Source of the DNA: Limnoglobus roseus
Lineage (GTDB): Bacteria; Planctomycetota; Planctomycetia; Gemmatales; Gemmataceae
NCBI RefSeq assembly: GCF_008254045.1
Contig: NZ_CP042425.1
Span: 2,542,001 to 2,606,000, forward strand
Direction of reading: 5' to 3'
DNA length: 64,000 nucleotides
The notes beneath the pieces were generated by a model, which worked only from the letters and a program-made list of their open reading frames with translations, did not search any database and was not told the origin of the DNA. Made by a program: the position numbers and the translations under genes. This document shows, piece after piece, positions 61,105-64,000 of this stretch. How positions within the stretch are numbered: position 1 is the first letter of the stretch; each line of letters opens with the position of its first letter.

Positions 61105-62718
61105 TCACTTCACGTCCTGTGAGATGTCGCGGCCGCCCCAAAGCATCGGGATGTTCAGTTTGCGCGGGCCGGCAGGCCGGTTCTTCGGCTGATAAACCCA
61201 CAGTTCGCTGCCCTCCATCCACTCGATGTTGTGGCTGTCGATCGGCATGACCGCAACTCGCTCGAATCGATCCGGGTACTCCCGCAACACCTTCCGCAGT
61301 TGCAGTTGAGCCGGCAGCGTGTACTTCAACGGCGGCTCTTCCACGACGATGAAGTTTGGGCCGAGATCGTCCAGCACCTTCGCAATCGCGGCCTCATCCT
61401 TCGCCCACTCGACGTAGGCCGCACCGGGATCGCTTTTCACGGCGTAGAGCAACTTGTCGCCGCGGGCCACCCAGAGACGGCGGGCGGCGTCTTGCGTTCG
61501 CACTTCGTAGATGAACGTGCCGTCGAAGTGGCCGTCGAACAGCACGATGCCGGGGCCGTCGGTGCGGTCCAGCACGAACCGGGCGGCGTCGGCGTAGCCG
61601 CGAACCCACGGCACCGGCTGCCGTAGCGTCCAGCACCCGGCGTCGCCGACCACCAGCACCACCGCGAGGGCCGTCAGTCCACGCTTGCCGAATCGTCGCA
61701 ACGGGATCAACGCCGCCTCGGCGGCGAAGACGCACCACGCGGGCAGCCAGTAGATCGTGTGCCGCGTTTCCTGTTCCGCCAGCAGCACGAAGCAGCCGTA
61801 CACCACGACGACCAGCGCCCAGTACGGCCGCGACTTCGCCCACGATTCTCGGCGGAAGGACGCGAGCAGGCCGACGACGCCGAACGCAGCCGTCACCGCC
61901 CCGAGTTGGAAGATCAGCCCCGTCGGATAGTACGTGATCTGCTCCCAGCCGTGGCGAACGATGGTCAGATTCGTACCGGTCGTGGCCCCGAGGGCGTGCT
62001 GTTGGCCGACGGTCTTGTACGCCAGCCAGTAGACCGGAGCGAGGGCGGCGAGGATTCCCGTGACCGCGGCCAAGACGTCCCGGCCGAAGACCAACCTCAA
62101 CTGCCGGGCGAACCCGAGTCCCACGAGGAACAGCGGCGCGAGGAAGACGGCATCGTAGCGGTGCAACCCGGCCGCGACGGTCCAAAACGCGAACAGCAGC
62201 AGGTCGCGCCGCCGTTGTTGGCCGAGGTATTTTTCGAAGTGGAACATTGCCCCGAGCAGGCACGCGAGCGTCGGCACTTCGAGCATCACGCCGCGTGTGT
62301 TAATGAACACCTCGCGAGAGGCCATCAGCAGCAGGCTCGCGATGACGGCCGTCGTGGTGCCGTGCGTGTGATGGACGAGCTTGAAGCCGTACGCGGTCGT
62401 GACGAGCAGGTAGAGCAGCAGGACGTTGCGGGCAGTCTCGTGGCTTGGCCCGACGGCGAGCATGGCCACGCCTTCCACCGCGTAGAACCCCGGCGGCCAG
62501 ACGAGCAGGCCGAGGCATGGGTACTGCGCGTAGTACCGCTCCGCGTAGGCCCGCGGCGACGACACGCCGCCGTCACGGAGGGCGTCGTGGACGAACACGC
62601 CGGTCATGACGTGCCGCGTCTCGTCGCCGCTGAAGTAGGGTTCGGTGGGTTGCCGCCAGCGCAGGTGAACGCCGACGGCGAGCAGGAGCAGGATCGGCAG
62701 CAGGAAGGATGGTCGCAA
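61105..62718 (-). CDS. Glycosyltransferase-like polytopic membrane protein (GT39/GT83 type)
   Basis: 537 residues from TTG 62718, right after the deacetylase stop. About ten hydrophobic helices. Near the start the acidic motif YFSGDETRHVMTG fits the first periplasmic loop of PMT-like enzymes, and a soluble C-terminal domain follows (from about residue 390). It probably transfers a sugar from a polyprenyl-phosphate to an acceptor outside the inner membrane. It is third in the minus-strand run FAD protein, deacetylase, transferase, so it may take part in making a surface polysaccharide or glycolipid. Confidence 0.78.
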   Translation of the reverse strand: MRPSFLLPILLLLAVGVHLRWRQPTEPYFSGDETRHVMTGVFVHDALRDGGVSSPRAYAERYYAQYPCLGLLVWPPGFYAVEGVAMLAVGPSHETARNVLLLYLLVTTAYGFKLVHHTHGTTTAVIASLLLMASREVFINTRGVMLEVPTLACLLGAMFHFEKYLGQQRRRDLLLFAFWTVAAGLHRYDAVFLAPLFLVGLGFARQLRLVFGRDVLAAVTGILAALAPVYWLAYKTVGQQHALGATTGTNLTIVRHGWEQITYYPTGLIFQLGAVTAAFGVVGLLASFRRESWAKSRPYWALVVVVYGCFVLLAEQETRHTIYWLPAWCVFAAEAALIPLRRFGKRGLTALAVVLVVGDAGCWTLRQPVPWVRGYADAARFVLDRTDGPGIVLFDGHFDGTFIYEVRTQDAARRLWVARGDKLLYAVKSDPGAAYVEWAKDEAAIAKVLDDLGPNFIVVEEPPLKYTLPAQLQLRKVLREYPDRFERVAVMPIDSHNIEWMEGSELWVYQPKNRPAGPRKLNIPMLWGGRDISQDVK

Positions 62719-62724
62719 GATCGC

Positions 62725-63702
62725 CTACGATTTCCGCACGAAGTCCGGCTGCCGCACCGGCAGCTTCACACCTTCCAGAGTCGCCGCGTACCGGCCCATC
62801 GGCAAGACTTGAAAGTGCCGGGCCAGTCCGTCGAAGACCTCCGCCGCCAACTCCAACTTCCAGTTGGCGGGGCGGTCCATCGCCGGGAAGAAGCTCAGGT
62901 CGCCGTCGTCGTCGGCACCCAAAAAGTCCAGGGGGTGCAAGAGAATCGACGGCTCGACGTGCGCCCAGCGGCAGAACGCCATCGCGGTGCGGAAGTAGTT
63001 GCGGGCGGCGAACCGCGAGAACCGGCCGAGGTACAGCAGGTAGCTCAGGTGAATCGGCACCTTCGCCAACGGCAGCGTCGTCACCGGGATTTCGAGCAGT
63101 CGGCCGCGGGCCGTCTCCCAGCGGTACGGTTTCAGCGGCCGGTGGCCGTCGGCGATCGTGCCGAAGAGCTTCGCCCGCTTTTTCTTCTCCTCCGGCGAGA
63201 GCTTCGCCGTCATGAAGTAGTACGCGCGGGCGAGCGGGCCCAGGTACGTCGGGAACGTCGAGGCATCGAACCGATACCCGCGTTCGAGCAGCACTTCGAG
63301 GACCGCCTCGGACGCACTGTAGCCGGGGCCGCGGAAGCCGGTCGGGCGAACGCCGGTCGCCTTCTCGATGGCGTCCTCGGTGCGGCTCAGTTCGTCGTGG
63401 ATTTGCTCGCGCGAATAGAGGTGCAGCCACGGCTCGTGGTGGAACGAGTGGTTGCCGACTTCGTGGCCGGCGGCCGTGATCGACCGCAGCGTGTCGGCGT
63501 GATGGTCGAGGGCCGCGTCCTGCCCGACGATAAACCAGGTGATCGTCAACTTGTGGTCGGCGAGCAGCTTCAGCACCCGCGGCACGACGGTCGGCAGGTA
63601 CGTCGGCAGTTTGTCCCACCCGGCGTCGCCGTGGGTCTTCAGGTACGACCATTTGTTGTCGAGGTCGAGCGACAGCGACGCCCGCGGCTTCCCGCCCGTC
63701 AT
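62725..63702 (-). CDS. Polysaccharide deacetylase family protein (NodB-like)
   Basis: 325 residues. The NodB motifs are altered but recognisable: LSLDLDNKW (Asp-based motif 1), GNHSFHHE (His metal ligands), RGPGYS (motif 3). The family removes N-acetyl groups from chitin-, peptidoglycan- or exopolysaccharide-type sugars with a divalent metal; LDLDNKW instead of TFDDG suggests a group acting on glycolipids or other sugars. Its ATG 63702 overlaps the TGA of the upstream gene (ATGA), and the next gene begins 7 bases after its stop. Confidence 0.85.
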   Translation of the reverse strand: MTGGKPRASLSLDLDNKWSYLKTHGDAGWDKLPTYLPTVVPRVLKLLADHKLTITWFIVGQDAALDHHADTLRSITAAGHEVGNHSFHHEPWLHLYSREQIHDELSRTEDAIEKATGVRPTGFRGPGYSASEAVLEVLLERGYRFDASTFPTYLGPLARAYYFMTAKLSPEEKKKRAKLFGTIADGHRPLKPYRWETARGRLLEIPVTTLPLAKVPIHLSYLLYLGRFSRFAARNYFRTAMAFCRWAHVEPSILLHPLDFLGADDDGDLSFFPAMDRPANWKLELAAEVFDGLARHFQVLPMGRYAATLEGVKLPVRQPDFVRKS

Positions 63703-64000
63703 CGCGGCACCTCCGCGAGCAAGGTCGGCATCGCCCGGTCGGCGAGTTGCAGCGTCTCGTTCACGTTTAGCGTCCCGTTCACGATGTGGGCCGAGTTGAC
63801 CATGAACAGCCCCGGCACCGCGGTCGCCATCGGCGGCAACTTCGCCGAGTAGTCGAGCGTGGGAATCGCCAGCACGTTCCGCACGCGAGAGACGCGGAAC
63901 GCGAGCACGTCGTCCGGCGAGAAGTACGGGTACATCTTCGCGAGCGCCGCCAGGAACGATTCGCGAATCTTGTGGTCCGGCTGTTCGAACAGCGGGTCGT
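63699..64000 (-). CDS. C-terminal end of a probable FAD-dependent oxidoreductase (5' end outside window)
   Basis: About 100 residues are visible, running off the window edge. The segment with ATAVPGLFMVNSAHIVNGTL then NVNETLQLADRAM matches the C-terminal FAD-binding strand-helix of amine-oxidase or protoporphyrinogen-oxidase-like proteins (x-P-G-L-F-x2-N-S-A...G-x-L). The nucleotide-binding Rossmann start is outside the window, so the assignment is tentative. The stop overlaps the deacetylase start, indicating one operon. Confidence 0.6.
   Translation of the reverse strand, partial: DPLFEQPDHKIRESFLAALAKMYPYFSPDDVLAFRVSRVRNVLAIPTLDYSAKLPPMATAVPGLFMVNSAHIVNGTLNVNETLQLADRAMPTLLAEVPR

Overview
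The window looks like a chromosomal segment of a planctomycete, most likely of the Gemmataceae. The evidence is the high GC content together with lineage-typical families: two DUF1559 pseudopilin-type proteins, a DUF1501 Tat-exported protein, two TIGR02996-type proteins, a TIGR03067-type protein, two transmembrane Ser/Thr kinases with large C-terminal sensor regions, a giant exported protein with an N-terminal LExR-type motif, and hopanoid genes. No rRNA, tRNA, CRISPR array, transposase or prophage gene was seen, so this reads as core and lineage-specific chromosome rather than an island.

Layout. 1-5.2 kb: 3' part of a kinase with a PD40 propeller, then a 1239-aa beta-helix/FG-GAP exported protein. 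5.3-12.5 kb: two divergent single-domain response regulators, a DUF1559 pseudopilin with a near-consensus promoter, a patatin-like lipoprotein, a Zn-ribbon/GNAT/DUF7003-like trio and an HtrA-type protease. 12.5-19.8 kb: a repeat-bearing gap, a small Zn-ribbon protein, a membrane glycosyltransferase, a TPR protein, three consecutive FKBP genes (four domains), a DUSP23-like phosphatase, a small lipoprotein and a second DUF1559 gene. 20-25.2 kb: a minus-strand hopanoid cluster (squalene-hopene cyclase, HpnH, HpnG) coupled to a frameshifted TIGR02996-LRR gene. 25.4-38.2 kb: a 2137-aa secreted protein, ung, DUF1015 and a 1226-aa Ser/Thr kinase. 38.3-40.9 kb: a GT87-like membrane protein convergent with a SurA-like PPIase. 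41.2-53.4 kb: a housekeeping block on the plus strand (rplY, pth, rpsF, ssb, rplI, dnaB, ispF, HD protein, cysS, ruvC, ruvA, ruvB, rho), with a TIGR03067 protein and a Doc-family toxin-antitoxin pair between ruvA and ruvB. 53.5-64 kb: assorted genes including a TIGR02996 protein, a HAD hydrolase, a DUF1501 protein, pgsA, a DUF3748 (YidR-like) propeller, a membrane glycosyltransferase, a polysaccharide deacetylase and the C-terminal end of a probable FAD oxidoreductase.

The most unusual DNA-level signal is a set of long, perfect inverted repeats at gene ends. Stems reach 44 bp (33023-33132), 33 bp (25310-25382), 28 bp (61029-61089) and 22 bp as a loopless palindrome (39689-39732), and most tail-to-tail gene junctions carry a perfect inverted repeat. 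Some are plausible bidirectional terminators. Others are long enough to suggest a mobile or repeat-family origin. No wholly new multi-gene system was recognised. The best candidates for follow-up are the inverted-repeat family, the toxin-antitoxin pair inside the ruv genes, the hopanoid-LRR coupling and the repeated N-terminal tail of the large kinase.
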